Source: Pseudomonadota bacterium (GTDB lineage Bacteria; Pseudomonadota; Alphaproteobacteria; Caulobacterales; Caulobacteraceae). Taken from it: a DNA stretch of 44,881 nucleotides. Below, one piece after another: positions 33,887 through 41,527 of this stretch. The stretch spans positions 1 through 44,881 of the forward strand of contig JAFAEC010000124.1 of assembly GCA_023424215.1 (NCBI GenBank), given 5' to 3'. The notes beneath the pieces are model-generated. The model was not told where the DNA came from and made no database searches. It was given only the letters and a program-made list of their open reading frames with translations. A program made the position numbers and the translations under genes. How positions within the stretch are numbered: position 1 is the first letter of the stretch; every line of letters starts with the position of its first letter.

Positions 33887-34591
33887 TCAGACCGCCCTGG
33901 TCGAGCCGTCGAGGAAGCGCCGGATCCACTCGCCCAGCACGTCCCGGTCGTCCGGCTCGCGGAGGCTCGCCAGCGCCTCGGCCGCGACGACCGGCGGGAT
34001 CCGACCCGCGCGGCCCTCGACCAGCGCGGCGGCGTAGGCCGGGCTGAACTCGGGATGGCACTGGAAGCTCACCGCATCGTCGCCCCAGGCCAGCCCGGCG
34101 TAGGGGGTGAAGGCGCTGGACAGAACAACGCGGGCGTCGGGCGGCGGCGCGACCACCTGGTCCTGATGCGAGACCGGGATGGCGATCCCCTCGGCCGCCG
34201 GCTGCATCCACGGCTCGGCGGCGGCGACCTGGTAGCGATGCAGGCCGACGCCCCAGCCGCGGTCCGACTTCTCGACCCGTCCGCCGAGCGCCTGCGCCAT
34301 CGCCTGGTGCCCGAAGCAGACCCCGACCAGCCTTAGCCGGCCCCGGGCGGCCCGGATCCATGCCAGCAGCGGCTCGATCCACGGATGATCCTCGTAGACG
34401 CCGGCGGCGGAGCCGGTGACGATCGCGCCGTCGAACAGATCGGGGTCGGGCAGCGCCCCCGCCCGGACGTCGAAGATCTCCGTCTCGAACGCCTCGCCGA
34501 GCAGCGCCCGGAACATGGCGGGATAGTCGCCGTGCACGGGCGCCAGCGCCGCCGGCGGGGCGCCGGTCTCCAGGATCGCGATACGGGTCAT
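33887..34591 (-). CDS. Class I glutamine amidotransferase-like protein
   Basis: A 234-aa GATase1-fold protein. The catalytic triad is complete: Cys92 in VGVCFGHQ, His179 and Glu181 in FQCHPEFSP. The N-terminus (MTRIAILETGAPP, ending with GDYPAMF) and VTGSAAGVYEDHPWI are typical of stand-alone amidotransferase-like proteins often labelled GMP synthase-like. It has no synthetase partner in the same polypeptide or next door. Stand-alone members may hydrolyse gamma-glutamyl compounds. The ATG at 34589-34591 starts the first beta strand. It is divergent from the ABM-domain gene across 70 nt. Confidence 0.85.
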   Translation of the reverse strand: MTRIAILETGAPPAALAPVHGDYPAMFRALLGEAFETEIFDVRAGALPDPDLFDGAIVTGSAAGVYEDHPWIEPLLAWIRAARGRLRLVGVCFGHQAMAQALGGRVEKSDRGWGVGLHRYQVAAAEPWMQPAAEGIAIPVSHQDQVVAPPPDARVVLSSAFTPYAGLAWGDDAVSFQCHPEFSPAYAAALVEGRAGRIPPVVAAEALASLREPDDRDVLGEWIRRFLDGSTRAV

Positions 34592-34661
34592 TCAGCCTCC
34601 GGTCCGTCCGATATGGCTTCGCCGGCGAGACTCGCAAGCCGGGATCGGCTATGCGGCGGCC

Positions 34662-34958
34662 ATGTCCGAGACGCCCGTGGTCCTGATCAACGTCTATCGC
34701 TGCGAGCCGGAGCGGCAGGCGGCGCTGATGGACCACCTCGCGGCCGTGGTCCGGGCCCAGCGCGGGCGCGAGGGCTTCATCTCGGCCACCCTGCACCGCG
34801 GCCTCAACGGCAGGGTCGCGGCCGTGTACGGCGTCTGGCGCTCGCGCGAGGACTGGAAGGCCATGGCCCGTCACCCGGAGGTGGCCGCCGCCATGGAGCC
34901 GGTGCTGGCCGCTGCGACTTTCGAGCCCCACCTCTACGAACCGGTCGAGGTCGCCTAG
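34662..34958 (+). CDS. Antibiotic biosynthesis monooxygenase (ABM) domain protein
   Basis: A 98-aa single-domain protein with dimeric alpha+beta barrel pattern: VVLINVYRCEPERQAALMDHL, REGFISATLHRGLNG, VAAVYGVWRSREDWKAM. Such small proteins are quinol monooxygenases, haem-degrading enzymes or unknown. No haem or substrate residues can be assigned. The ATG at 34662 sits shortly after GGCTATGC, a possible -10 element, so a very short leader is likely. Its stop TAG (34956-34958) forms CTAG with the stop of the convergent rlmJ gene. Confidence 0.8.
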   Translation: MSETPVVLINVYRCEPERQAALMDHLAAVVRAQRGREGFISATLHRGLNGRVAAVYGVWRSREDWKAMARHPEVAAAMEPVLAAATFEPHLYEPVEVA

Positions 34959-35773
34959 GTCGTCCACACCTCGGCCCGGGCCCCGTCGTCGCCCAGCGTT
35001 CCAGCCACCCAGCCGCAGATCTCCCGCGCCGCCGCCTCGCTTCCGGGCGGGGGGTTCAGCACCACCATGGCGCAGCCGTTCATCTTCATCGGATTGGTCA
35101 GCGGGCGAAGCCGCGCCTCGGCGACGAGCGCGCCCCTGACGCCGGCTTCCGCCAGCCGCCGCAGGAAGGCGTCGAAGGTCTCGAGATCCTTGAGCGGCGT
35201 CCATACAGCCACCACCGCCCCGGGGTCGGCGCGGACGATGGCCGCGGCGGCGTCGGCGGCGCGGATGTAGTCGTCGGCCTGCTCGAACGGCGGGTCGATC
35301 AGGACCAGCGGGGCCGGCGTGTGTCGCGCCGCCGCGCGGGCCTGGTCGTAGCCGTCGCCCGCGCGGGCGCTGGCCTGTGGGAACGGCTCCAGCGCCTCGA
35401 CGAGCAGCTCGAGCACCGGCGGATTTAGCTCGAAGCCCAGATAGCGATCCCCGGTCCTGAGGCGACGGGCGACGAGCACCGGCGAGCCCGGATACAGCCG
35501 GACGCCGCGCCGCGGATTCAGCACGGCGACCTCGCGGGCCAGGGCCTCGATCAGCGGCGGCCGGTCGGCGGCGACCATCAGCCGTTCGATCCCGGCCTCG
35601 GCCTCGCGCGAGCGAGCCGCATCGCCGCTCAGATCGTAGACGCCCGCGCCCGCATGGGTGTCGACGACCGTGACCGGCCCGGCCGCCTGCCGGTGCTCAA
35701 GCAGCCAGAGGAGCAGCGCGTGCTTGACCAGGTCGGCGAAATTCCCGGCGTGAAAGCTGTGGCGATAGTTCAT
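34955..35773 (-). CDS. rlmJ: 23S rRNA (adenine(2030)-N6)-methyltransferase RlmJ
   Basis: A 272-aa methyltransferase that modifies A2030 of 23S rRNA. The start MNYRHSFHAGNFADLVKH is a signature of RlmJ, as are VVDTHAGAGVYDL and the catalytic motif IDPPFEQADDY. Other family parts are GSPVLVARRLR and YLGFELNP. Length is near the 280 aa of E. coli RlmJ. The ATG at 35771-35773 gives the canonical N-terminus. The TAG stop overlaps the stop of the convergent ABM gene by 4 nt. It is divergent from the topoisomerase gene across 142 nt. Confidence 0.94.
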   Translation of the reverse strand: MNYRHSFHAGNFADLVKHALLLWLLEHRQAAGPVTVVDTHAGAGVYDLSGDAARSREAEAGIERLMVAADRPPLIEALAREVAVLNPRRGVRLYPGSPVLVARRLRTGDRYLGFELNPPVLELLVEALEPFPQASARAGDGYDQARAAARHTPAPLVLIDPPFEQADDYIRAADAAAAIVRADPGAVVAVWTPLKDLETFDAFLRRLAEAGVRGALVAEARLRPLTNPMKMNGCAMVVLNPPPGSEAAAREICGWVAGTLGDDGARAEVWTT

Positions 35774-35915
35774 GGCCCTGCCTCCGCCCCCACGCCGCCA
35801 CCGTCAAGAGGAACCCCCGTCGTCGGCCGCCGTTGCGCATGGCCCGAGGAGCTCCGATGATCGACCATCCCGTCCGTTCCGACGCCCGCCGCGCGCCCCC
35901 GAAGGCGGTCGGCGA

Positions 35916-36920
35916 ATGAGCGCCGTCGATCCCGCCGCCGTCCCCGACGGCCTGTCCTACTGCAACGACGAACAGCCGGGCATCCGCCGGTCGGCCACCT
36001 CGAAAGGGTTCGCCTACCACGACGCGAAAGGGCGGCCGGTCGAGGACGAGCGGACGCTGGCGCGCATCCAGGCGCTGGTCATTCCGCCAGCGTGGACGGA
36101 TGTGTGGATCTGCCCTCGCGCCAACGGTCACATCCAGGCTGTCGGACGCGACGCCAAGGGCCGCAAACAGTACCGCTACCACCCCGACTGGACCTCCCAC
36201 GCCGCCATCAACAAGTTCGACCGCCTGCCCGAGTTCGCGCGCGCCCTGCCGAAGCTTCGGCGCCGGGTGGAGGAGGACCTGGGGCGTCGCGGCCCCAGCC
36301 GGGAGAAGGTGCTGGCCACCGCCGTCCGTCTGCTGGAGCTGACCCTGATCCGTATCGGCAACGCCCAGTATGCGAAGCAGAACCGCTCCTACGGCCTGAC
36401 CACCCTGCACAAGCGCCACCTCGAGGTCGGCGGGGCCGCCCTGACCTTCGCCTTCAAGGGCAAGAGCGGGGTGGAGCACGAGGTGCGGGTGCGCGACCGG
36501 CGGCTGGCCCGTGTAGTGCGGTCGCTGCAGGAGCTGCCCGGACAGCAGTTGTTCAAGTATCGCGACGCCGACGGGACGCTGTGCCCGATCACCTCCGACG
36601 ACGTGAACGCCTACATCCGCGAGGCCATGGGCGAGGGCTTCTCCGCCAAGGACTTCCGCACCTGGGCGGGCACCGTCTCGGCGGCCCGGGCCCTGCGCGA
36701 GATGGAGGCCCCGACCTCGCCCACCGACGCGAAGCGCAAGATCACCGTCTGCGTGAAGGCGGTGGCCGGCCTGCTGGGCAATACGCCGACGGTGTGCCGC
36801 TCGTCCTACGTCCATCCGAAGGTGTTCGAGCTCTTCGAGTCGGGACGGATCGGCGAGACCCTGCCCGGCCCCGAGGCCGCCGGCTTCGAACGCGCGCTGG
36901 CGAAGATCCTGGTCGCCTGA
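35916..36920 (+). CDS. DNA topoisomerase IB, poxvirus-like
   Basis: A 334-aa type IB topoisomerase that relaxes supercoils by 3'-phosphotyrosine linkage. Catalytic residues can be assigned by motif: Arg146 (LTLIRIGNAQYA), Lys183 (FKGKSGVEHEV), Arg248 (KDFRTWAGT), Asn289 (LLGNTPTVC, replacing the vaccinia His as in other bacterial enzymes) and Tyr298 (CRSSYVHP). An N-terminal beta-rich domain (about 20-95) precedes the catalytic domain. The ATG at 35916 is chosen from the family N-terminus; a longer frame from 35772 has no coding character. It is followed after 60 nt by a nuclease gene in the same direction. Function within the cell is uncertain because topoisomerases I and IV cover the essential roles. 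Confidence 0.93.
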   Translation: MSAVDPAAVPDGLSYCNDEQPGIRRSATSKGFAYHDAKGRPVEDERTLARIQALVIPPAWTDVWICPRANGHIQAVGRDAKGRKQYRYHPDWTSHAAINKFDRLPEFARALPKLRRRVEEDLGRRGPSREKVLATAVRLLELTLIRIGNAQYAKQNRSYGLTTLHKRHLEVGGAALTFAFKGKSGVEHEVRVRDRRLARVVRSLQELPGQQLFKYRDADGTLCPITSDDVNAYIREAMGEGFSAKDFRTWAGTVSAARALREMEAPTSPTDAKRKITVCVKAVAGLLGNTPTVCRSSYVHPKVFELFESGRIGETLPGPEAAGFERALAKILVA

Positions 36921-36980
36921 CGGCAACGGTCGGGAAAGGTTGATCCCGCAACCTGTCGGCGAGGAGTGACAGGCGGGACC

Positions 36981-37577
36981 ATGGCTGGACGTAAACATCC
37001 TTGGGGGCGGGCCTCACGGAAGCGCCGGCGAGGTCGCACAGGGACGCTGATCGAAGCGCTGCTGCTGGCGATCATGGTGTTGACCGTCACCCTGATCCTG
37101 CAGCCAGGGCCGGACGCGGCGCGGGCGGCGGCCGAGCCGCCGCCGGTCGAGACAGCTGCCAGCCGGTTGGAGGGCGTGGCGCGCGTGATCGACGGCGACA
37201 CCCTCGACGTCGGCGGCGTCCGCGTCCGCCTGCACGGCGTCGACGCGTTCGAGCGGGGACAGGTCTGCGACCTACCCGCGGGCGGCTGGCCCTGCGGCGC
37301 GGCCGCCACCCAAGCCATGAAGTCCCGCGCCGAAGGTCGCCGCCTGGTCTGCGAGGTGCGCGACACCGACCGCTACGGCCGCAAGGTCAGCCGCTGCCAG
37401 CGGGGAGGCGTCGACGTCGCCCGGGCGCTGGTGGACGAGGGCCTGGCCCTCGCCTATCGTCGCTACAGCGCCGACTATATCGCCGCCGAGGAGGCCGCCC
37501 GCGCGCGGCGCGCGGGGGCTTGGGCCGGATCCTTCGACCGGCCGGAGCAGTGGCGACGCCGCGGCCGCCTCCATTAG
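36981..37577 (+). CDS. Membrane-anchored thermonuclease-family (SNase) nuclease
   Basis: A 198-aa protein with a very basic N-terminus, one membrane anchor (about 22-41) and an SNase-type OB-fold domain (about 62-190). Active-site elements can be seen: DGDT (71-74), RLHGVDAFE (83-91, catalytic Arg and Glu) and DTDRYGRKV with Arg131. Two Cys pairs (96/105, 124/139) could form disulfides outside the cytoplasm. Such nucleases degrade DNA or RNA in the periplasm. The start at 36981 has AGGCGGG upstream; a GTG at 36966 is an alternative adding five residues. Possibly co-transcribed with the topoisomerase. Confidence 0.85.
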   Translation: MAGRKHPWGRASRKRRRGRTGTLIEALLLAIMVLTVTLILQPGPDAARAAAEPPPVETAASRLEGVARVIDGDTLDVGGVRVRLHGVDAFERGQVCDLPAGGWPCGAAATQAMKSRAEGRRLVCEVRDTDRYGRKVSRCQRGGVDVARALVDEGLALAYRRYSADYIAAEEAARARRAGAWAGSFDRPEQWRRRGRLH

Positions 37578-37659
37578 GCCCTCGGCCTGAAATGCTTGTA
37601 ACTTGCCCCTCGGGGAGAACGGCGGTTTACGAGCCGCCTTTCGTCGGAGGGTTCACAAG

Positions 37660-38049
37660 ATGTCCGTATCCAATAACTTCCTGCGCCTCGGCGTCCTGTC
37701 GGCGCTGGTCGGCATGACGCTCGGCGTCTGGATGGGGGCCAACCAGGACTTTGTCCTCAGGCCTGTGCACGCCCACATCAATCTGCTGGGCTTCGCCTCG
37801 ATGATGCTGTTCGGCCTGTTCTACCGGGCCTTTCCGGCGGCGGGGCGGGGCTGGCTGCCGGTGGTGCATTTCGCCCTGTCGGTGATCGGCTTCCTGATCC
37901 TGATGCCGTCGCTGACCCTGATGCTGCTGCAGAAGCCGCTGTTCCTGCCGGCGATGATCGCCTCGGAGATCATGCTGGTGGCGTCGATGTTCCTCTTCGT
38001 CGTCATCGTCTTCCTGGCGACCATGAAGAAGGAGCCGGCGGCCGCCTGA
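37660..38049 (+). CDS. Small membrane protein resembling part of haem-copper oxidase subunit I
   Basis: A 129-aa protein with four hydrophobic helices (about 8-28, 38-58, 68-90 and 95-120). The motif RPVHAHINLLGFASMMLFGL resembles the HAHxxxxG helix of NorB/CcoN-type oxidases, where such histidines bind haem or copper. The rest of a subunit I is absent, so it is not an oxidase. Possibly a haem-binding or sensor-like membrane protein. The ATG at 37660 has CGGAGGG (37645-37651) 8 nt upstream. The stop TGA abuts the stop of the convergent OGFr gene at the centre of a palindrome. Confidence 0.7.
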   Translation: MSVSNNFLRLGVLSALVGMTLGVWMGANQDFVLRPVHAHINLLGFASMMLFGLFYRAFPAAGRGWLPVVHFALSVIGFLILMPSLTLMLLQKPLFLPAMIASEIMLVASMFLFVVIVFLATMKKEPAAA

Positions 38050-38057
38050 TCAGGCGG
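38042..38057. terminator. Perfect 16-bp palindrome at two abutting stop codons
   Basis: CCGCCTGA (38042-38049) followed directly by TCAGGCGG (38050-38057). The TGA stop of the plus-strand gene (38047-38049) and the stop of the minus-strand gene (38050-38052) lie at its centre. Continuing on the plus strand is TTTG. No loop remains for a good hairpin, so terminator function is uncertain. Confidence 0.4.
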
Positions 38058-38505
38058 TTTGCCAGTAGCCGCGGCTGCGGGCGCTGACCGGCGCCCGCAT
38101 CGCCTCCACCCGCCACAGGATGGCGTCGCGGAAGGCGTCGGCCGGCGCGTCCCCGCTCAGCAGGCGCAGCGAGCGGATGATGCGGGTGATGCGCAGATGG
38201 TTATGGTCGTTCGGCCGCAGCCACTGGTCCGTGCGGCGATAGAAGCGGTCCATCCGGTCCGTGGCGGCCGCCAGCGCGCACTGGGCGAGGGTCGACGCCC
38301 GAATCGCAGCCGCGCCCGCCGGATCAAGCACCGGCGCGCCGGGCACGGCCGCCGAGGGCTGATCGAGCGGGAACAGCCACTGGATGAAGTCGTGATGGCG
38401 CTCCAGCGCCGCGTCGTCCAGGGCCAGCACCTCGAACAGGGTGCGGCCGGCGCCGTCGACGCCCTCCCCCTCAAGGAAGGCCAGCACCCGGCCGCCGTCG
38501 CCCAT
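38050..38505 (-). CDS. OGFr-domain protein
   Basis: A 151-aa protein whose centre contains LERHHDFIQWLFPLDQPS, the hallmark of the opioid growth factor receptor conserved region (Pfam OGFr_N), which is best known in animals but occurs in bacteria. The C-terminal part contains DHNHLRITRIIRSLRLLSG. No catalytic residues are known for this domain. No signal peptide. The ATG at 38503-38505 follows GGAG with 8-nt spacing. It is 17 nt downstream of tdh, in the same direction, so it may be transcribed with tdh. Its role is unknown. Confidence 0.75.
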   Translation of the reverse strand: MGDGGRVLAFLEGEGVDGAGRTLFEVLALDDAALERHHDFIQWLFPLDQPSAAVPGAPVLDPAGAAAIRASTLAQCALAAATDRMDRFYRRTDQWLRPNDHNHLRITRIIRSLRLLSGDAPADAFRDAILWRVEAMRAPVSARSRGYWQTA

Positions 38506-38522
38506 GGATCAAACTCCGGGGA

Positions 38523-39578
38523 TCAGGCCGCGGCCTTGTCCCAGTCCAGCACCACCTTGCCGGACTTGCCGGACTTCATAGCCTCGAAGCCCTCGCGGTA
38601 GTTCTCGTAGGACATCTGGTGGGTGATCAGCGGGGTCAGGTCGAGACCGGCCTTGAGCAGGCCCAGCATCTTGCGCCAGGTGGTGAACATCTCGCGGCCG
38701 TAGACGCCCTTGATGGTCAGGGCCTTGAGGATGATCGCGCCCCAGTCGGTCTCCATCGGCTTCGAGGGAATGCCCAGCATGGCCAGGCCGCCGCCCATGA
38801 TCAGGGTGTCGACGCACTGGCGGAAGGCGATGGGTGAGCCCGACATCTCCAGCGCCACGTCGAAGCCGACCTTCATGCCCAGCTCGTGGATGACGTCGTG
38901 CAGGTCTTCCTTCGAGGTGTTCACAGTGCGCACGCCGGGCGCGACCTTCTGCGCCAGCTCAAGGCGGAAGTCGTTGATGTCGGTCAGCACCACGGTGCGG
39001 GCGCCCGCGTGACGCGCCACGGCGGCGGCCATGATGCCGATCGGGCCGGCGCCGGTGACCAGCACGTCCTCGCCCAGCAGATCGAACTGCTGCGCCGTGT
39101 GCACCGCGTTGCCGAACGGGTCGAGGATGGAGCCGATCTCGTAGGGCACGTCGTCGGGCAGCTCGATGACGTTGAAGGCCGGGGCCACGACGTATTCGGC
39201 GAAGGCGCCCTGCCGGTTGACGCCGATGCCCTTGGTCGCCGGGTCGAGGTGGAAGTGGCCGGCGCGGGCGGCTTCGGAGTTCAGGTCGATGACGTGGCCC
39301 TCGGCCGAGACGCGCTGGCCGACCTTCAGGCGGCGGTCGACGTCCTTGCCGATGGCGACGATCTCGCCAGCGAATTCATGGCCGGTGATCATCGGCACGG
39401 GGACGTTCTTCTGGCTCCACTCGTCCCAGTTCCAGATGTGGATGTCGGTGCCGCAGACGGCGGTGCGGTGCACCTTGATCAGAACGTCCTCGTCGCCGGC
39501 CACCGGGATCGGCGCGTCGATCAGCTCCAGCCCTTCGGCCGGCTTCGTCTTGGCCAGCGCCTTCATGGTGTCGGTCAT
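38523..39578 (-). CDS. tdh: L-threonine 3-dehydrogenase
   Basis: A 351-aa medium-chain zinc alcohol dehydrogenase that oxidises threonine to 2-amino-3-ketobutyrate. Catalytic zinc ligands are Cys42 (AVCGTDIHIWNWDEW), His67 and Glu68 (TGHEFAG); the NAD fold has VLVTGAGPIGIMAA. NRQGAFAEYVV, DPFGNAVHTA and KGVYGREMFTTW are typical of Tdh. In the lobe that binds a second, structural zinc in E. coli (four Cys in TCGHCRNCRGGRTHLC) this protein reads VIDLNSEAARAGHFHLD, with no cysteine at all. Start at 39576-39578 with AAGGA 10 nt upstream. kbl, its usual operon partner, lies upstream in the same direction but is cut off by a reversed gene. Confidence 0.95.
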   Translation of the reverse strand: MTDTMKALAKTKPAEGLELIDAPIPVAGDEDVLIKVHRTAVCGTDIHIWNWDEWSQKNVPVPMITGHEFAGEIVAIGKDVDRRLKVGQRVSAEGHVIDLNSEAARAGHFHLDPATKGIGVNRQGAFAEYVVAPAFNVIELPDDVPYEIGSILDPFGNAVHTAQQFDLLGEDVLVTGAGPIGIMAAAVARHAGARTVVLTDINDFRLELAQKVAPGVRTVNTSKEDLHDVIHELGMKVGFDVALEMSGSPIAFRQCVDTLIMGGGLAMLGIPSKPMETDWGAIILKALTIKGVYGREMFTTWRKMLGLLKAGLDLTPLITHQMSYENYREGFEAMKSGKSGKVVLDWDKAAA

Positions 39579-39778
39579 TCTGGATCCTTTCCACGCGTCA
39601 CGGTCGGGTCCGTCCCGGCCGTCGAACGCGCCGGACGATGTCGTGCGTCGTCTGGTCGAGGGCTTCGGGCCTGTCAACGTCCGGGGACCAGCGCGGGGTC
39701 CGGCGGGGCGGACCGAACGTCGGTTTTCCACGGCGCGCAACTGTGACAAGCTTCATCGGACCACAGGGAAGCCCGGAC

Positions 39779-40288
39779 ATGATCAACCGCCGCCTCGTCG
39801 CTGCATCGGGCCTCATGGCGCCGATCCTCGCCGCATCGGGCGCCGCCGCGGATCCGGCCGACGATGCGCAGGAAAACAAGGCGCTGGTGCGCCGGTTCTT
39901 CGAGGAGGTGTGGAGCACCGGCGACATCGGCCGTCGGGACGACTTCCTCGCCGCCGACTATCGCGGGCACATGGCAGGCGCCGAAGACCCTATCGACCGA
40001 GACGGCTGGACCGCATGGTTCCAGGGCTTCCGCGCCGCCTTTCCGGATGCGCGCTTCACCGTCGAGGACCTGTTGGCCGAAGGCGATCGGGTCGCCGCCC
40101 GCCTGACCATGCGCGGGACCCACGCGGGCGCGCTCAACGGCATTCCGCCGACCGGCCGGGCCGTGGTGGTGACGGGGATGAGCATCGAACGCATCGCCGG
40201 CGGGCGGATCGTCGAGGGCTGGAACCAGAACGACGCCCTGGGCCTGCTGACCCAGCTGGGGGTGTTGCCGCCCCCGCCGACGAGCTGA
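39779..40288 (+). CDS. Secreted SnoaL-like / ester cyclase-type protein
   Basis: A 169-aa protein with signal peptide (about 1-24, ending ASGAAAD) and a SnoaL-like cone fold: ENKALVRRFFEEVWSTGD, LAADYRGHM, GWTAWFQGFRAAFPDARFTVEDL (in parts), RLTMRGTHAG, LNGIPPTGRAV and VEGWNQNDALGLLTQLG. The set matches proteins called ester cyclases or polyketide cyclase SnoaL. Substrate unknown. It lies on the plus strand between kbl and tdh, which are on the minus strand, and converges with kbl across 4 nt. The ATG at 39779 is preceded by AGGGA. A longer frame upstream is not supported. Confidence 0.8.
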   Translation: MINRRLVAASGLMAPILAASGAAADPADDAQENKALVRRFFEEVWSTGDIGRRDDFLAADYRGHMAGAEDPIDRDGWTAWFQGFRAAFPDARFTVEDLLAEGDRVAARLTMRGTHAGALNGIPPTGRAVVVTGMSIERIAGGRIVEGWNQNDALGLLTQLGVLPPPPTS

Positions 40289-40292
40289 CGCC

Positions 40293-41483
40293 TCAGATCA
40301 CGCCCAGTTCCTTGCCCGCCTGCGTGAACGCGGCGACGGCCTGATCGATCTGGTCGAAGGTGTGCGCCGCCGACATCTGGGTGCGGATGCGGGCCGCGCC
40401 GCGCGGCACCACCGGGAAGCTGAAGCCGATGACGTAGACGCCGAGCTGCAGCATGCGGGCGGCCATGTCCTGGGCCAGCTTGGCGTCGCCCAGCATGACC
40501 GGGGTGATCGGGTGTTCGCCGGGCAGCAGGGTGAACCCGGCCTTGGCCATGGCGGCGCGGAAGCGGGCGGCGTTGGCGAACAGCTGTTCGCGCAGCTTGT
40601 CGCCCTCTTCGCCGCCGGCGATGCGGATGGCCTCCAGCGACGAGCCGCACACGGCGGGGCTCAGGGCGTTGGAGAACAGATAGGGCCGGGCGCGCTGCTT
40701 GAGCAGCTGGACCACCGGCGCGGCAGCGCAGATGAAACCGCCCATGGCCCCGCCCAGCGCCTTGCCGAAGGTGCCGGTGACGAAGTCGACCTTCACCCCG
40801 TGGTGGGCGTAGGAGCCGCGTCCCTGCGGGCCGAGGAAGCCGGTGGCGTGGCAGTCGTCGACCATGATCAGGGCGTCGTAGTTGTCGGCCAGCGCCCGGA
40901 TGTCCTTCAGCTTCGCGATATAGCCGTCCATCGAGAAGGCGCCGTCGGTGGCGATGACGATGTCGCGCGCCCCGTCGGCGCGTGCCTGTTTCAACTGGGC
41001 CTCCAGATCGGCCATGTCGGAGTTGGCGAAGCGGTAGCGTTTGGCCTTGCACAGGCGGACGCCGTCGATGATCGAGGCGTGGTTCAGGCTGTCGGAGACG
41101 ATGGCGTCCTCGGCCCCGAACAGGGGCTCGAAGACGCCGCCGTTGGCGTCGAAGGCGGCGGCGAACAGTATGGCGTCCTCGAAGCCGAGGTAGCCGGCGA
41201 TCGCCTGTTCGAGCTCCTTGTGGATCTCGAGCGTGCCGCAGATGAAGCGCACCGAGGCGGTGCCGGCGCCCCAGCGGTCCTGTGCCCTGATCCCGGCCTG
41301 CACCACCCGCTCGTCGCCGGCGAGGCCGAGGTAGTTGTTGGCGCAGAAGTTGAGGACGTCGCGGCCGCCGACCTTGATCACCGGTCCCTGGCGGGAGGCG
41401 ATCACCCGTTCCGGCTTGGTCAGGCCCTGGGCCTCGATGTCGGCGAGTTCCGCGGCGACGCGGTCATGGAAGCTGGCTGTCAT
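40293..41483 (-). CDS. kbl: Glycine C-acetyltransferase (2-amino-3-ketobutyrate CoA ligase)
   Basis: A 396-aa PLP enzyme of the alpha-oxoamine synthase family that splits 2-amino-3-ketobutyrate with CoA into glycine and acetyl-CoA. The PLP Lys is Lys241 in TGTFGKALGGAMGG. Other signatures are NFCANNYLGLA, SVRFICGTLEIHKELE, DSLNHASIIDG, VDDCHATGFLGPQGRG and PYLFSNALSP. Length matches E. coli Kbl (398 aa). The ATG at 41481-41483 is chosen from the family N-terminus; a long upstream extension lies in the shadow of the next gene. It supplies the second step after Tdh, whose gene lies 0.7 kb downstream, beyond an oppositely oriented gene. Confidence 0.96.
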   Translation of the reverse strand: MTASFHDRVAAELADIEAQGLTKPERVIASRQGPVIKVGGRDVLNFCANNYLGLAGDERVVQAGIRAQDRWGAGTASVRFICGTLEIHKELEQAIAGYLGFEDAILFAAAFDANGGVFEPLFGAEDAIVSDSLNHASIIDGVRLCKAKRYRFANSDMADLEAQLKQARADGARDIVIATDGAFSMDGYIAKLKDIRALADNYDALIMVDDCHATGFLGPQGRGSYAHHGVKVDFVTGTFGKALGGAMGGFICAAAPVVQLLKQRARPYLFSNALSPAVCGSSLEAIRIAGGEEGDKLREQLFANAARFRAAMAKAGFTLLPGEHPITPVMLGDAKLAQDMAARMLQLGVYVIGFSFPVVPRGAARIRTQMSAAHTFDQIDQAVAAFTQAGKELGVI

Positions 41484-41527
41484 GCGCGCTCCGCTACGCC
41501 GAATCCGCGCCGGGTTGAAGCCCCCGC

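Noticed and set aside
39598..40123. Minus-strand frames opposite the SnoaL-like gene that would restore a continuous kbl-tdh strand
   Set aside because: They have no RBS, no recognisable domain and biased composition, while the plus-strand gene has a signal peptide and a known fold.
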